Shown here: positions 25,438-34,381 of the stretch, in pieces | Layout of the letters: each line of letters starts with the position of its first letter | Numbering within the stretch: position 1 is the first letter of the stretch | DNA from: JBCBKL01 sp038521825 | Lineage (GTDB): Bacteria > Pseudomonadota > Alphaproteobacteria > Rhodobacterales > Rhodobacteraceae | Direction: 5' to 3' | Assembly: GCA_038521825.1 (NCBI GenBank) | Contig: JBCBKL010000005.1 | Location: 1 to 64,000 of the forward strand | DNA length: 64,000 nt | The notes under the pieces: generated by a model | Database searches by the model: none | Told to the model about the DNA's origin: nothing | The model's input: only the letters and a program-made list of their open reading frames with translations | Translations under genes and position numbers: made by a program

Positions 25438-28296
25438 ATGGCCGAGCTTAAAAACATCGAGGTCCGCGGCGCACGCGAGCATAACCTCAAATCCATCGAC
25501 GTGGACATTCCGCGCGACAAGCTGGTTGTGATTACGGGCCTGTCAGGGTCCGGCAAATCCAGTCTTGCCTTCGACACGATCTATGCCGAAGGGCAACGCC
25601 GCTATGTCGAAAGCCTGAGCGCCTATGCCCGGCAGTTCCTAGACATGATGCAGAAGCCGGATGTCGATCACATCAGCGGCCTCAGCCCCGCGATCAGCAT
25701 CGAACAAAAGACGACCTCGAAAAACCCGCGTTCGACCGTCGGCACGGTGACCGAGATCTATGACTATATGCGTCTGCTGTTTGCGCGGGTCGGCACGCCC
25801 TATTCCCCCGCGACCGGATTGCCCATTGAGGCACAACAGGTGCAGGACATGGTCGACCGCGTCATGACGATGGAGGAGGGGACACGCGCCTATCTGCTGG
25901 CCCCCATCGTGCGGGACCGAAAGGGCGAATACCGCAAGGAATTCCTTGAACTGCGCAAACAGGGCTTTCAGCGCGTCAAGGTTGATGGCGCGTTCTATGA
26001 ACTGGATGAGCCGCCGACGCTCGACAAGAAGTTCCGCCATGACATCGACGTCGTGGTCGACCGGATCGTGGTGCGTGAGGGTCTTGAGACGCGGCTGGCC
26101 GACAGTCTGCGCACCGCGCTCGATCTGGCCGATGGCATCGCAATCCTGGAAACGGCGCCGACCAAGGGCGAGCCCGAGCGCACCACCTTTTCAGAACGCT
26201 TTGCCTGCCCGGTCAGCGGCTTCACGATCCCGGAAATCGAGCCGCGCCTTTTCTCGTTCAACGCACCCTTCGGGGCTTGCCCCGATTGCGACGGGCTGGG
26301 GGTTGAGCTGTTCTTTGACGAACGCCTTGTCGTGCCCGATCAGAACCTGAAAATCGCCGATGGCGCGCTGGCCCCCTGGCGCAAAGGCAAATCACCGTAT
26401 TTCCTGCAAACCATCGAGGCGATTGCCAAACACTACGAATTCGATCCGCAAACCAAGTGGAAAGACCTGCCGGCCCACGTAAAGCAGGTGTTTCTCTATG
26501 GCTCAGGCGAAGAAGAGCTTGAGTTCCGCTACGACGAAGGCGGGCGCGTCTATCAGGTGACCCGCGTGTTTGAGGGCGTCATTCCGAACATGGAACGTCG
26601 TTATCGCGAGACCGACAGCAACTGGATCCGCGAGGAGTTCGAGCGCTATCAGAACAACCGACCCTGCGGCACCTGCGACGGGTACCGACTGCGGCCCGAG
26701 GCATTGGCGGTCAAGATTGCAGACCTGCATGTGGGACAGGTGGTCGAGATGTCGATCCGCGAGGCCCTGAACTGGATCGGGTCCGTTCCCGACACGCTGA
26801 CCGATCAGAAAAACGAAATCGCCAAGGCCATTCTCAAGGAAATTCGCGAGCGGCTAGGATTCCTGAATAATGTTGGTCTTGAGTATCTTACGCTATCACG
26901 TTCAAGTGGTACGCTCAGTGGGGGTGAAAGTCAGCGCATCCGTCTTGCCTCTCAGATCGGGTCGGGCCTGACCGGGGTGCTCTACGTGCTCGACGAACCC
27001 TCGATCGGCCTGCACCAGCGCGACAATGACCGCTTGCTTGGGACGCTCAAGAACCTGCGGGATCAGGGCAATACCGTCATCGTCGTCGAACATGACGAAG
27101 AGGCCATTCGCGAGGCGGACTATGTCTTTGACATCGGCCCCGGTGCAGGGGTGCATGGTGGTCAAGTGGTCAGCCATGGCGCGCCGGGTGACATCGCGGC
27201 AGACGCGGCATCGATTACCGGGCAATACCTGAACGGCACGCGCGAGATTGCCGTGCCCGCAACGCGCCGCGAGGGCAGCAAGAAAAAGGTCAGCGTCGTC
27301 AAGGCGACCGGAAACAACCTGCAAAACATCACCGTCGATTTCCCGCTGGGCAAGTTCGTCTGCGTGACGGGCGTCTCGGGTGGCGGCAAATCGACCCTCA
27401 CGATCGAGACGCTGTTCAAGACCGCGTCAATGCGCCTGAACGGGGCGCGGCAGACGCCCGCACCCTGCGAGACGATCAAAGGGCTGGAACATCTCGACAA
27501 GGTCATTGATATCGACCAGCGGCCCATCGGTCGCACGCCCCGGTCGAACCCCGCGACCTATACCGGGGCATTCACCCCGATCCGCGACTGGTTCGCCGGC
27601 CTGCCCGAAGCCAAGGCGCGCGGTTACAAACCCGGCCGCTTCAGCTTCAACGTCAAGGGTGGGCGCTGCGAGGCGTGTCAGGGTGACGGTGTCATAAAGA
27701 TCGAGATGCATTTCTTGCCTGACGTCTATGTCGAGTGCGAAACCTGCAAGGGCGCGCGTTACAACCGCGAAACGCTCGAGATCAAGTTCAAGGGCAAGTC
27801 CATCGCCGATGTGCTGGACATGACTGTCGAGGACGCCCAGCAATTCTTTTCCGCCGTGCCCAGCATCCGCGAAAAGATGGATGCGCTGATGCGTGTGGGT
27901 CTTGGCTATATCAAGGTCGGGCAGCAGGCGACGACGCTGTCAGGGGGCGAGGCGCAGCGGGTCAAGTTGTCGAAAGAGCTGTCAAAACGGTCGACGGGCC
28001 GCACGCTGTATATCCTCGATGAGCCGACGACGGGCCTTCATTTCGAGGATGTGCGCAAGCTCCTGGAGGTGCTGCATGAACTGGTCGAACAGGGCAACAC
28101 TGTCATCGTGATCGAGCACAATCTCGATGTGGTAAAAACCGCCGACCACATCATCGATATCGGCCCCGAGGGCGGCGATGGTGGCGGTACCGTCGTTGCG
28201 ACCGGCACGCCTGAAGATGTGGCCGATGTCGAGGCAAGCCACACGGGCCGCTACCTCAAGTCAATGCTCTTTGCCAAGAAGGTAGCGGCTGAGTGA
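25438..28296 (+). CDS. uvrA: Excinuclease ABC subunit A
   Basis: Damage-recognition ATPase of nucleotide excision repair, 952 aa, full length. It has two ABC ATPase halves. The first Walker A is GLSGSGKSS at about residues 34-42, and the first signature and Walker B lie around LSGGESQRIRLAS and VLDEPSIGLH. The second half has GVSGGGKST, LSGGEAQRVKLSKEL and ILDEPTTGLH. Zinc-module cysteines are seen as CPDCDGLG, CGTCDG, CEACQGDG and CETCKG. It acts with UvrB and UvrC, which are not in the window. A perfect SOS box lies upstream, so DNA damage should induce it. Confidence 0.98.
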   Translation: MAELKNIEVRGAREHNLKSIDVDIPRDKLVVITGLSGSGKSSLAFDTIYAEGQRRYVESLSAYARQFLDMMQKPDVDHISGLSPAISIEQKTTSKNPRSTVGTVTEIYDYMRLLFARVGTPYSPATGLPIEAQQVQDMVDRVMTMEEGTRAYLLAPIVRDRKGEYRKEFLELRKQGFQRVKVDGAFYELDEPPTLDKKFRHDIDVVVDRIVVREGLETRLADSLRTALDLADGIAILETAPTKGEPERTTFSERFACPVSGFTIPEIEPRLFSFNAPFGACPDCDGLGVELFFDERLVVPDQNLKIADGALAPWRKGKSPYFLQTIEAIAKHYEFDPQTKWKDLPAHVKQVFLYGSGEEELEFRYDEGGRVYQVTRVFEGVIPNMERRYRETDSNWIREEFERYQNNRPCGTCDGYRLRPEALAVKIADLHVGQVVEMSIREALNWIGSVPDTLTDQKNEIAKAILKEIRERLGFLNNVGLEYLTLSRSSGTLSGGESQRIRLASQIGSGLTGVLYVLDEPSIGLHQRDNDRLLGTLKNLRDQGNTVIVVEHDEEAIREADYVFDIGPGAGVHGGQVVSHGAPGDIAADAASITGQYLNGTREIAVPATRREGSKKKVSVVKATGNNLQNITVDFPLGKFVCVTGVSGGGKSTLTIETLFKTASMRLNGARQTPAPCETIKGLEHLDKVIDIDQRPIGRTPRSNPATYTGAFTPIRDWFAGLPEAKARGYKPGRFSFNVKGGRCEACQGDGVIKIEMHFLPDVYVECETCKGARYNRETLEIKFKGKSIADVLDMTVEDAQQFFSAVPSIREKMDALMRVGLGYIKVGQQATTLSGGEAQRVKLSKELSKRSTGRTLYILDEPTTGLHFEDVRKLLEVLHELVEQGNTVIVIEHNLDVVKTADHIIDIGPEGGDGGGTVVATGTPEDVADVEASHTGRYLKSMLFAKKVAAE

Positions 28297-28626
28297 TCAG
28301 TCGTATCTGTGGTCCAGCTCAAGTTGCGGACCATCGCCGATGCGCATCCGGTCCGCGTAAATCTCGCGCGGGACGTCATCGTCGACCAGGCCGTGGACCG
28401 TGACGGGCAGCCCTTCTTCGACCGCGACACGGTTAGGACCCAGATAGACCGGAATGCGTCCGGTATGGTCCTTGAGAATGAAAGTATGCTCGCTCGTGAT
28501 CCTGTCCACGACGCCGCTGATGGTCACCCTTTTATCGCTGCTGATCTCGGCAATGGTCTGACCCGCGACAAGGCTGGTGGGCGCAGCCACCACGAAACAT
28601 GCAATCCAGATTCGACGGTTTTTCAT
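28297..28626 (-). CDS. Secreted BOF/OB-fold protein (YgiW/YdeI-like)
   Basis: Protein of 109 aa from ATG 28626 (MKNRRIWIACFVVAAPTSLV, a signal peptide). The mature part, ISSDKRVTISGVVDRITSEH then FILKDHTGRIPVYLG, is a bacterial OB-fold like the periplasmic stress proteins YgiW and YdeI. The ligand is unknown; such folds bind small molecules or oligosaccharides. It is four bases downstream of a 47-aa membrane peptide gene and clearly in the same operon. Its stop codon abuts the uvrA stop from the other strand. Confidence 0.78.
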   Translation of the reverse strand: MKNRRIWIACFVVAAPTSLVAGQTIAEISSDKRVTISGVVDRITSEHTFILKDHTGRIPVYLGPNRVAVEEGLPVTVHGLVDDDVPREIYADRMRIGDGPQLELDHRYD

Positions 28627-28630
28627 TGGC

Positions 28631-28774
28631 TCAATCCAGCGCCACGGCGAACAGAACCAGCACCACAAACACTGCCACCAACACGGTCCATGCCGGCACT
28701 TCTATCGCCACGCGCGTTTGTAGACGGTCCTTGATATCGTTCACTGTCAACACCAAACCATCTTGATGTTTCAC
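28631..28774 (-). CDS. 47-aa single-helix membrane peptide
   Basis: A very short gene I accept because a near-perfect ribosome site (GAGGAGG, five bases before GTG 28774) decides the start. The peptide begins MKHQDGLVLTVNDIKDRLQT and ends in one transmembrane helix (VPAWTVLVAVFVVLVLFAVA). Its stop is four bases before the start of the BOF gene, indicating coupled translation. The function is unknown; it may anchor or assist the exported BOF partner. An in-frame ATG extension to 28834 has no ribosome site. Confidence 0.65.
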   Translation of the reverse strand: MKHQDGLVLTVNDIKDRLQTRVAIEVPAWTVLVAVFVVLVLFAVALD

Positions 28775-28950
28775 GTAATCCTCCTCATCCAAGCGTTGAT
28801 GCTGAAGATGTGGGAGATGATTTTCGCCGCTCAAGTGGTGCGTCAGCCTTACAGCACCATGGCTGGACGGATCGGCGGCTTTGCGCCGGGTGGCGCCGGG
28901 CAGGGGGCTGCAGCAGCTGGCTGTGGGCGTGCCGGTGATTTCGATCGAGA

Positions 28951-30543
28951 TCAGGGCAGTTTGGGTTGATCCGCCTGCATGGCGTTGAGCAGTGGTTTTG
29001 TCTCGCGCCCCTTCAGGATCAGCCGAGCGGCAGGACCATAGCCGTCACCTTCGGGTGTTAGTTCGGGAAAGAGTGTGAGAATCTCGTTCTGTGTTTCCGC
29101 GTCAAAGCCAGCCATGGTGTTCGGACCGGGCAGATAGCTTTCGCACATGACGCCATTCGCCCAGATGATTTCATGATGATCGAAAAGGATGTGGACATAG
29201 GTGACCGTATCCAGCGCGTCATCAATGCGGATCGTCTGATCGTTCACCAGATCCTTGGCTTTGACCAGCACTTCGGGCTCGGCAAACAGCAATTCGGCCC
29301 AGCGGTCCCTCAGCAAAACGCGGTGCTGGGGCGAAAGCAGAAGATCGCGATCGGCGTCAAAGCTGCCCTTGGCAAAGCGGATAGGGGCGAAGTTTCCGAC
29401 GGCGGGCACAGTCCGCTGACCCATCCAGCGGACAACCTGTGGTCCGGAATCCCGGGTCAGAACCACGGTACCGGGAGTCAGATTTTCGACCGGGATCTCG
29501 CCCTTTGGCGTCTTGATCAGAGTGCCGTTGACGAAACAGGGCACCTGCGTCAGCTCGACAAGGCCCGCATCGGTGTTCCCGAGCGGATCCTCGACCGTAT
29601 AGGTGAAATACACCGTTTCAGGATCGGCATCGCCCGCAACCTCAAGTGTGCCGTCGGGGTTCAGCGTGATCGTCTGGCCCGTGGCAAGCAGAACCGAGTC
29701 GTTGGCCATCACGTCGACGCCGTTGATCTGGGTGATCGTCAGCGTTCCGCCGGTTGAGCTGTCATTAGCCAGAACGTCCAGCGTCTTGGTGTCGTTATTG
29801 CCCAGCGATAGCGTGTCGTCCTGGGCCACGATGGTCGACTGCACCGACCCGCCTGCGATCAGCAGGTTGGTGTCGTACTGGGTGTCGGCCACGTCGGCGA
29901 CACCGATCTTGAGCGTGTTCGCAACCCCGGGATTGACCGGTGCGACAAAGGTCAACGTGATGGTGAACCCGTCCATCTCGGTGTTGAACTGGTCGTTGGT
30001 ATTGTCCTGATAGATGTTCTGGTTGCTGTCGTTGATGTTCCCGATCGACGCCGAGCCGTCGCCCACCGTCACAGTCGCCTGAACGCCGTTGACCCAAACA
30101 CCGGCCACGTCGTTGAACTGCGAGTTGGTGAATTCCGGATACTCTTCGGAGCTCAGAACGAAATCGATGGTGATGAAATCACCCTGTGGGGTGAAATCGA
30201 TCTCGAGAAAGGCCGCATCCGCGGTGCCGGCTCCGCCCGCCAGCGCGGTGAAATCCGCATCGCCCACGCCGGACGTATTGGTCGACGTGCCGGTGGCCTG
30301 GTTGGTGTCGGTGCTGCCGTCGGAGTTCGTGAAATCGTCGACATGGCCGGTCGAGAGAATGACGCCTGTATCGCCCGGCGTCGCCTCGGGCGATATCGTA
30401 TCGCCGCTTGAGTAGATGCCCGATGACAGTGGATCGCCGGTGTAGCTGGCGGAGTTGACCGCGACGCCTGCGCCAAAGATTTCGTTGGCCATCTGCAAAG
30501 CAGTGGCCGTGGAATCTATCGGCAGCTCGGTTGCGGTTGGCAT
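28951..30543 (-). CDS. Choice-of-anchor L / Hint-domain protein
   Basis: Acidic repetitive protein of 530 aa with three parts. A choice-of-anchor L domain (about 15-235) contains FVLSSEEYPEF and a conserved NDVAGVWVNG. A VCBS/cadherin-like beta-sandwich follows (about 240-330). A Hint (hedgehog/intein) domain begins at Cys336 (CFVNGTLIKTPKGEIPVENL) with the conserved SPQH at 404-407 and ends near residue 470. Roseobacters encode many such proteins. The Hint Cys suggests autocatalytic cleavage or attachment. There is no classical signal peptide, so a type I secretion route is possible but its genes are not nearby. Confidence 0.85.
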   Translation of the reverse strand: MPTATELPIDSTATALQMANEIFGAGVAVNSASYTGDPLSSGIYSSGDTISPEATPGDTGVILSTGHVDDFTNSDGSTDTNQATGTSTNTSGVGDADFTALAGGAGTADAAFLEIDFTPQGDFITIDFVLSSEEYPEFTNSQFNDVAGVWVNGVQATVTVGDGSASIGNINDSNQNIYQDNTNDQFNTEMDGFTITLTFVAPVNPGVANTLKIGVADVADTQYDTNLLIAGGSVQSTIVAQDDTLSLGNNDTKTLDVLANDSSTGGTLTITQINGVDVMANDSVLLATGQTITLNPDGTLEVAGDADPETVYFTYTVEDPLGNTDAGLVELTQVPCFVNGTLIKTPKGEIPVENLTPGTVVLTRDSGPQVVRWMGQRTVPAVGNFAPIRFAKGSFDADRDLLLSPQHRVLLRDRWAELLFAEPEVLVKAKDLVNDQTIRIDDALDTVTYVHILFDHHEIIWANGVMCESYLPGPNTMAGFDAETQNEILTLFPELTPEGDGYGPAARLILKGRETKPLLNAMQADQPKLP

Positions 30544-30872
30544 TCAGTTCGTTCTTTTCTGCTCTGGGGCTTCAGCCCGTTTGTGGTTGTAAATAAACAA
30601 AAAAAAGCCGCCGGATTTTCGGGCGGGATGTGGCGACAATGGGGAGAAAACGAACAATCCAACATTTTTTGCCGGTATTGTTCGCAAAAGCTGAAAAGGA
30701 CTTTTAATCAGGGGGTTAAAGCCAAAATCCCGACTTGCGGAAGCGGCTTGGCTTCAACCATCCCGTTTCATCTTGTGCATTATATGACACAAATATGACG
30801 GTCCAGTCATGTTCCGAAAAACCGAGCCGTTAACCACCCGTTTTACGGTAGTGGTTTGGGACTGGGTTCTTC
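30544..30872. other. AT-rich noncoding region upstream of the Hint gene
   Basis: No gene is seen in 329 bp. It holds an inverted repeat, CGAACAAT at 30651-30658 and ATTGTTCG at 30677-30684 (18-bp spacer), and TTGTG at 30773-30777 with CACAA at 30788-30792. Both could be regulator sites for the leftward Hint gene. A run of A at 30598-30606 lies near its start. Confidence 0.5.
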
Positions 30873-31754
30873 CTAGTCCGAACCGCCCCGCCTGCGGGTC
30901 TCGAACCGTGGCAGCATCGCGCTGAAGTCACGCCCTGAACCGCCCTCTTTTTCAACGAAATCACGATAAAGCGCATGGGCGAGTTGGCCCATGGGCGTAT
31001 CGGCATCGACTGCTTCCGCCGCCTGCTGGCTGAGGCCCAGATCCTTGAGCATCAGCTCAGCCGCAAAGCCGGGTTTGTAGTCGTCGTCGGCGGGGCTCTG
31101 CGGCCCCACGCCGGGGGCCGGACAGTATGCGTTCATGGTCCATGAATATCCCGATGAGGTGCTGACCACGTCGAACATCTTTTGGCGGTCGAGCCCCAGC
31201 TTGTCGGCCAGTGCAAAAGCCTCGCAGGTTGCGATCATTGTTGCACCAAGGATCATGTTGTTGCAGATTTTGGCCGCCTGACCGGCGCCCGCCGCGCCGC
31301 AATGCACCGCCTTTTGCCCCATGATTTCAAAGAGGGGCAGCGCAGCGGCAAAGGCTGCGTCGCTGCCGCCCGCCATGAACGTGAGGGTCCCGGCAGCAGC
31401 CCCGCCGATGCCACCCGATACCGGCGCGTCGACGGCCATCAGCCCCGCGCTCTCGGCCCGTTGTGCGACTGCGCGTGCGCTTTCGACATCGACGGTCGAG
31501 CAGTCGATCAGGGTCGCACCGGCCTTCATCGCGGGGACGATTTGACCGGCCACATCCCGCAGGATCGCACCATTGGGCAGCATCGTGATGACGCCATCGG
31601 CCCCGGTCACTGCGGCCTCGACGGTTGCGGCTGTTTCGACGCCATCGGCAGAGGTTCCGGCGACATCGAACCCGGTCACGTCATGCCCGGCCTTGGCCAG
31701 ATTGGCCGCCATCGGCGCGCCCATATTGCCAAGCCCGATGAATCCGATCCGCAT
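30873..31754 (-). CDS. mmsB: 3-Hydroxyisobutyrate dehydrogenase
   Basis: NAD-dependent beta-hydroxyacid dehydrogenase of 293 aa that converts 3-hydroxyisobutyrate to methylmalonate semialdehyde in valine degradation. The Rossmann motif is GLGNMG at residues 7-12, the substrate-binding DAPVSGG is near 109-115, and the catalytic Lys is Lys162 in GQAAKICNN. GGGAGGA precedes the ATG. It is the last gene of an acd-hibch-mmsB operon, three bases from the hydrolase stop. The next enzyme, mmsA, is about 4 kb upstream rather than adjacent. Confidence 0.93.
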   Translation of the reverse strand: MRIGFIGLGNMGAPMAANLAKAGHDVTGFDVAGTSADGVETAATVEAAVTGADGVITMLPNGAILRDVAGQIVPAMKAGATLIDCSTVDVESARAVAQRAESAGLMAVDAPVSGGIGGAAAGTLTFMAGGSDAAFAAALPLFEIMGQKAVHCGAAGAGQAAKICNNMILGATMIATCEAFALADKLGLDRQKMFDVVSTSSGYSWTMNAYCPAPGVGPQSPADDDYKPGFAAELMLKDLGLSQQAAEAVDADTPMGQLAHALYRDFVEKEGGSGRDFSAMLPRFETRRRGGSD

Positions 31755-31757
31755 GTC

Positions 31758-32795
31758 CTATCCTCCCAGTTTCAACGCCATCGCCCCTAGCGGCATCAGC
31801 ATTTTGCTCACCATAGCAGCGGGAACGTTCATGTCGGCAAATTGCCATTTGGGGCTGCGGTCCTTGTCGATGATCGCGGCCCGGATCCCTTCGAGGAAAT
31901 CGCCATGCTCCATCGCGCGGGCGGTGAAGCGGTATTCGAGATCAAGCGCGCGCTCCATCGTCAGGGCTTCGCCGCGCAGACGGTGGATGGTTTCCACCGC
32001 GCAGGCCATCGAAAGGGGGGCGTTGCGGCCCATCAGCTTTAACGCCTGTTGGGCGAAATCACCTTCGTCGGGGCGCAGTGACCGCAGGATATCGCCCAGA
32101 GTTTCACCCCCGAAATGGGTGTCGATCTGGTCTCGCATCTGCTCGATGGGGCCGGGGGTTTGGGAGGTGGTAAGGCTTTGGAGCAGGTCCAGATCCGCTG
32201 ATTGTTCGAGCTTGCCGATGATTGCGGGCCATTCGGCCTGCGGAATGAAGAGATCGGCAAAGCCTGCAAAGATCGCGTCGGCCCCATTCATCCGCGCACC
32301 GGTCGTGCCCAGATACTCGCCCAACCGCCCGGGCGCGAGGGCCAGCATCAAGGACCCGCCCACATCAGGGACAAGGCCGATGCCGCATTCAGGCATGGCG
32401 ATCTGGCTGGTTTCGCCGACGACGCGGTGCGTGCCGTGGCAGCCGATGCCTACGCCGCCCCCCATGGTAAAGCCCTGCAGAAAGCTGACGACGGGTTTGG
32501 GATAGTGAAAGATCTTGTGGTTCAGGCGGTATTCATCGGCCCAGAATTTCTGGCCATAGGCATAGTCGCCCCTTGTGCCCGTCTCATAAAGCTCGGCGAT
32601 GTCACCACCCGAACAAAACGCGCGTTCACCGTCGGCATCAAGCACGACGAGGGCAACCGCCGGATCGTCGCGCCAATCGTCAAAGGCCTGCTCGATCGCA
32701 AGGCACATCTCGTACGTCATCGCGTTCAGGGCGTGCGGGCGCTGCAGCGTGATCCGCCCGGCCTGTCCGGTCACCCGGATCGCGATATCGTTCAT
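31758..32795 (-). CDS. 3-Hydroxyisobutyryl-CoA hydrolase (crotonase fold)
   Basis: Crotonase-superfamily enzyme of 345 aa, most like HIBCH, which releases 3-hydroxyisobutyrate from its CoA ester in valine degradation. Diagnostic segments are FCSGGDIAELY (oxyanion hole), FTMGGGVGIGCHG and AMPECGIGLVPDVGG, where Glu135 and Asp144 match the HIBCH catalytic acids. The start is ATG 32795, overlapping the upstream acyl-CoA dehydrogenase stop by four bases. A longer frame to 33032 is antisense noise. It could be labelled enoyl-CoA hydratase by simple tools, but the context favours the hydrolase. Confidence 0.9.
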   Translation of the reverse strand: MNDIAIRVTGQAGRITLQRPHALNAMTYEMCLAIEQAFDDWRDDPAVALVVLDADGERAFCSGGDIAELYETGTRGDYAYGQKFWADEYRLNHKIFHYPKPVVSFLQGFTMGGGVGIGCHGTHRVVGETSQIAMPECGIGLVPDVGGSLMLALAPGRLGEYLGTTGARMNGADAIFAGFADLFIPQAEWPAIIGKLEQSADLDLLQSLTTSQTPGPIEQMRDQIDTHFGGETLGDILRSLRPDEGDFAQQALKLMGRNAPLSMACAVETIHRLRGEALTMERALDLEYRFTARAMEHGDFLEGIRAAIIDKDRSPKWQFADMNVPAAMVSKMLMPLGAMALKLGG

Positions 32796-33934
32796 CGGGC
32801 GGCCAGCATCTGGCGGGCAACGATCACCCGCATGATCTCGTTCGTGCCCTCGAGGATCTGGTGAACCCGCAGGTCGCGGACCAGCTTTTCGATCCCGTAA
32901 TCGGCCAGATATCCATAACCGCCATGCAATTGCAGGCATTGGTCGACAACCTTCGATCCGGCCTCGGTCACGAATTTCTTGGCCATCGCACAGAACTTGG
33001 TGGCATCCGGTGCGCCTGTGTCCAGCTTCCACGCCGCTTGCCGCAGGAAGGTGCGGGCGGCCTGCAGTTCGATCTCCATATCAGCGAGGCGGAATTGCAG
33101 GCCCTGGAACTGGTCGATGCTCTGCCCGAACGCCTTGCGCTCGCCCATGTAATCGAGTGTTGCGTCCAGGGCCGATTGCGCGGCACCCAGCGAACAGGCA
33201 GCGATGTTCAGACGTCCGCCATCCAGACCCATCATCGCATAGCGAAACCCGTGCCCTTCCTCACCGACGAGGTTGTCTGCCGGAACCTTGCAATCGTCGA
33301 ACTGCACCTGCGCCGTCGGCTGTGACCTCCAGCCCATCTTGTCTTCGAGCGCGCCAAAGCTCAGCCCCTCTGTTCCGTCATCGACATAGAGCGTCGAGAT
33401 ACCCTTGGGCCCGTCTTCGCCCGTGCGGACCATGCAGACATAGGCATCGGAATAGCCGCCGCCCGAGATGAAAGCTTTGGTGCCGTTGACCACATAGCCT
33501 TCGTTCGTGCGTTCCGCGCGGGTCTTGAGTGCCGCCGCGTCAGAGCCTGAACCCGGTTCGGTCAGACAGTAAGAGAGGAATGTTTGGCAACTCAGCACAT
33601 CTGCCATGACGCGCTCTTTCAGCGGTCCCCCCGCGAAGGCGTCGAGCATCCGCGCGCACATGTTGTGGATCGACAGAAACGCCGCGACCGACGGGCAAGC
33701 CATCGATAGCGCCTCGAAAACCAGGGTGGCATCCAGATGGCTGAGCCCCGCGCCACCGGCTTCTTCGCTAACGTAAAGACTGCCGAAACCCAGTTCGCCG
33801 GCCTTGGGCCAGAGATCCTTGGGGATCGTGCCGTCCGCTTCCCAGGTTCGGGCATGAGGGGCGATGTGCTGCTGACCAAAGGCATGGGCCATGTCAAAGA
33901 TCGCTGTCTGCTCTTCGCTCAACGCGAAATCCAT
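32792..33934 (-). CDS. Isobutyryl-CoA dehydrogenase-type acyl-CoA dehydrogenase
   Basis: FAD-dependent acyl-CoA dehydrogenase of 380 aa. Signatures are CLTEPGSGSDAAALKTRA, the QLHGGYGYLADYGIEKLVRD region, and HQILEGTNEIMR with the catalytic Glu. Position at the head of an operon with a 3-hydroxyisobutyryl-CoA hydrolase and mmsB indicates isobutyryl-CoA as substrate, the valine branch. Electrons go to ETF, which is encoded elsewhere. GGGAGGCAGGG lies before the ATG. A symmetrical CGAATC-N6-GATTCG site is about 40-57 bp upstream. Confidence 0.9.
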   Translation of the reverse strand: MDFALSEEQTAIFDMAHAFGQQHIAPHARTWEADGTIPKDLWPKAGELGFGSLYVSEEAGGAGLSHLDATLVFEALSMACPSVAAFLSIHNMCARMLDAFAGGPLKERVMADVLSCQTFLSYCLTEPGSGSDAAALKTRAERTNEGYVVNGTKAFISGGGYSDAYVCMVRTGEDGPKGISTLYVDDGTEGLSFGALEDKMGWRSQPTAQVQFDDCKVPADNLVGEEGHGFRYAMMGLDGGRLNIAACSLGAAQSALDATLDYMGERKAFGQSIDQFQGLQFRLADMEIELQAARTFLRQAAWKLDTGAPDATKFCAMAKKFVTEAGSKVVDQCLQLHGGYGYLADYGIEKLVRDLRVHQILEGTNEIMRVIVARQMLAAR

Positions 33935-33973
33935 CCCTGCCTCCCTCGGAATTGAACGCTCATTAAATTGATC

Positions 33974-33991
33974 CGAATCAGTTTAGATTCG
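33974..33991. promoter_or_regulatory. Inverted repeat in the valine operon promoter
   Basis: CGAATC (33974-33979) and GATTCG (33986-33991) are exact reverse complements around AGTTTA. It lies 40-57 bp upstream of the acyl-CoA dehydrogenase start. A further CGAATC half-site occurs at 34010-34015. It is a candidate site for a MerR- or TetR-type branched-chain catabolism regulator, none of which is in the window. Confidence 0.45.
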
Positions 33992-34250
33992 CAAGGCCAA
34001 ACGCATCACGCGAATCACCGCATGGCAAAATGCTACAGTTTTATGACAGTCTTCGTCTGAATGGCGAAATCGGCGCTTAACTGTTAATCCAATCGCAACA
34101 TAAATCGGACCTTTGGACGACTGGTTCGAACTTAGCGGCTAGAAAAAAAGGCGCAAAAATGGTAATTTGATGTTGTTAATTCGTGGGAGTGGTAGAGCGG
34201 AAGTGCGGACTTTGTCCGTTGCAAATTCATAGAATAAAGCCTTTTCAGAG

Positions 34251-34289
34251 CAGCCGGCGCCGCGTTTTTAGCGATCCATGCGCCGGCTG
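34251..34289 (-). terminator. Hairpin downstream of VPLPA-CTERM gene 3
   Basis: CAGCCGGCGC (34251-34260) pairs with GCGCCGGCTG (34280-34289) around a 19-base loop. It lies about 90 bp after the leftward VPLPA gene stop. There is no T-run on the minus strand. Confidence 0.5.
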
Positions 34290-34381
34290 TTTGCTTTGGC
34301 ATCCATGCGTGAACGAAGAATGAAATCGACCGCTTGCGGACCGGATCTGCCTTGTGATGATCTGAGAATTTGCGGCCGGGA

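Larger units (their letters stand above)
33935..34381. other. Noncoding region between the valine operon and a VPLPA-CTERM gene
   Basis: No credible gene is seen in 447 bp. It holds an inverted repeat near the acyl-CoA dehydrogenase promoter and a strong hairpin near the end of the VPLPA gene, both listed separately. A tRNA-like fragment around 34176-34230 does not fold as a tRNA. Confidence 0.55.

Noticed and set aside
28763..28969. 68-codon rightward frame after uvrA
   Set aside because: It runs antisense to the 47-aa peptide gene, which has a far better ribosome site, and its C-terminus is low-complexity Gly/Ala.
34170..34235. tRNA-like words (GTGGTAGAGC with a GGACTTTGTCC stem)
   Set aside because: No acceptor stem, no TTCGAAT-type T-loop at the right distance, and no closing pairs; it is not a tRNA gene.
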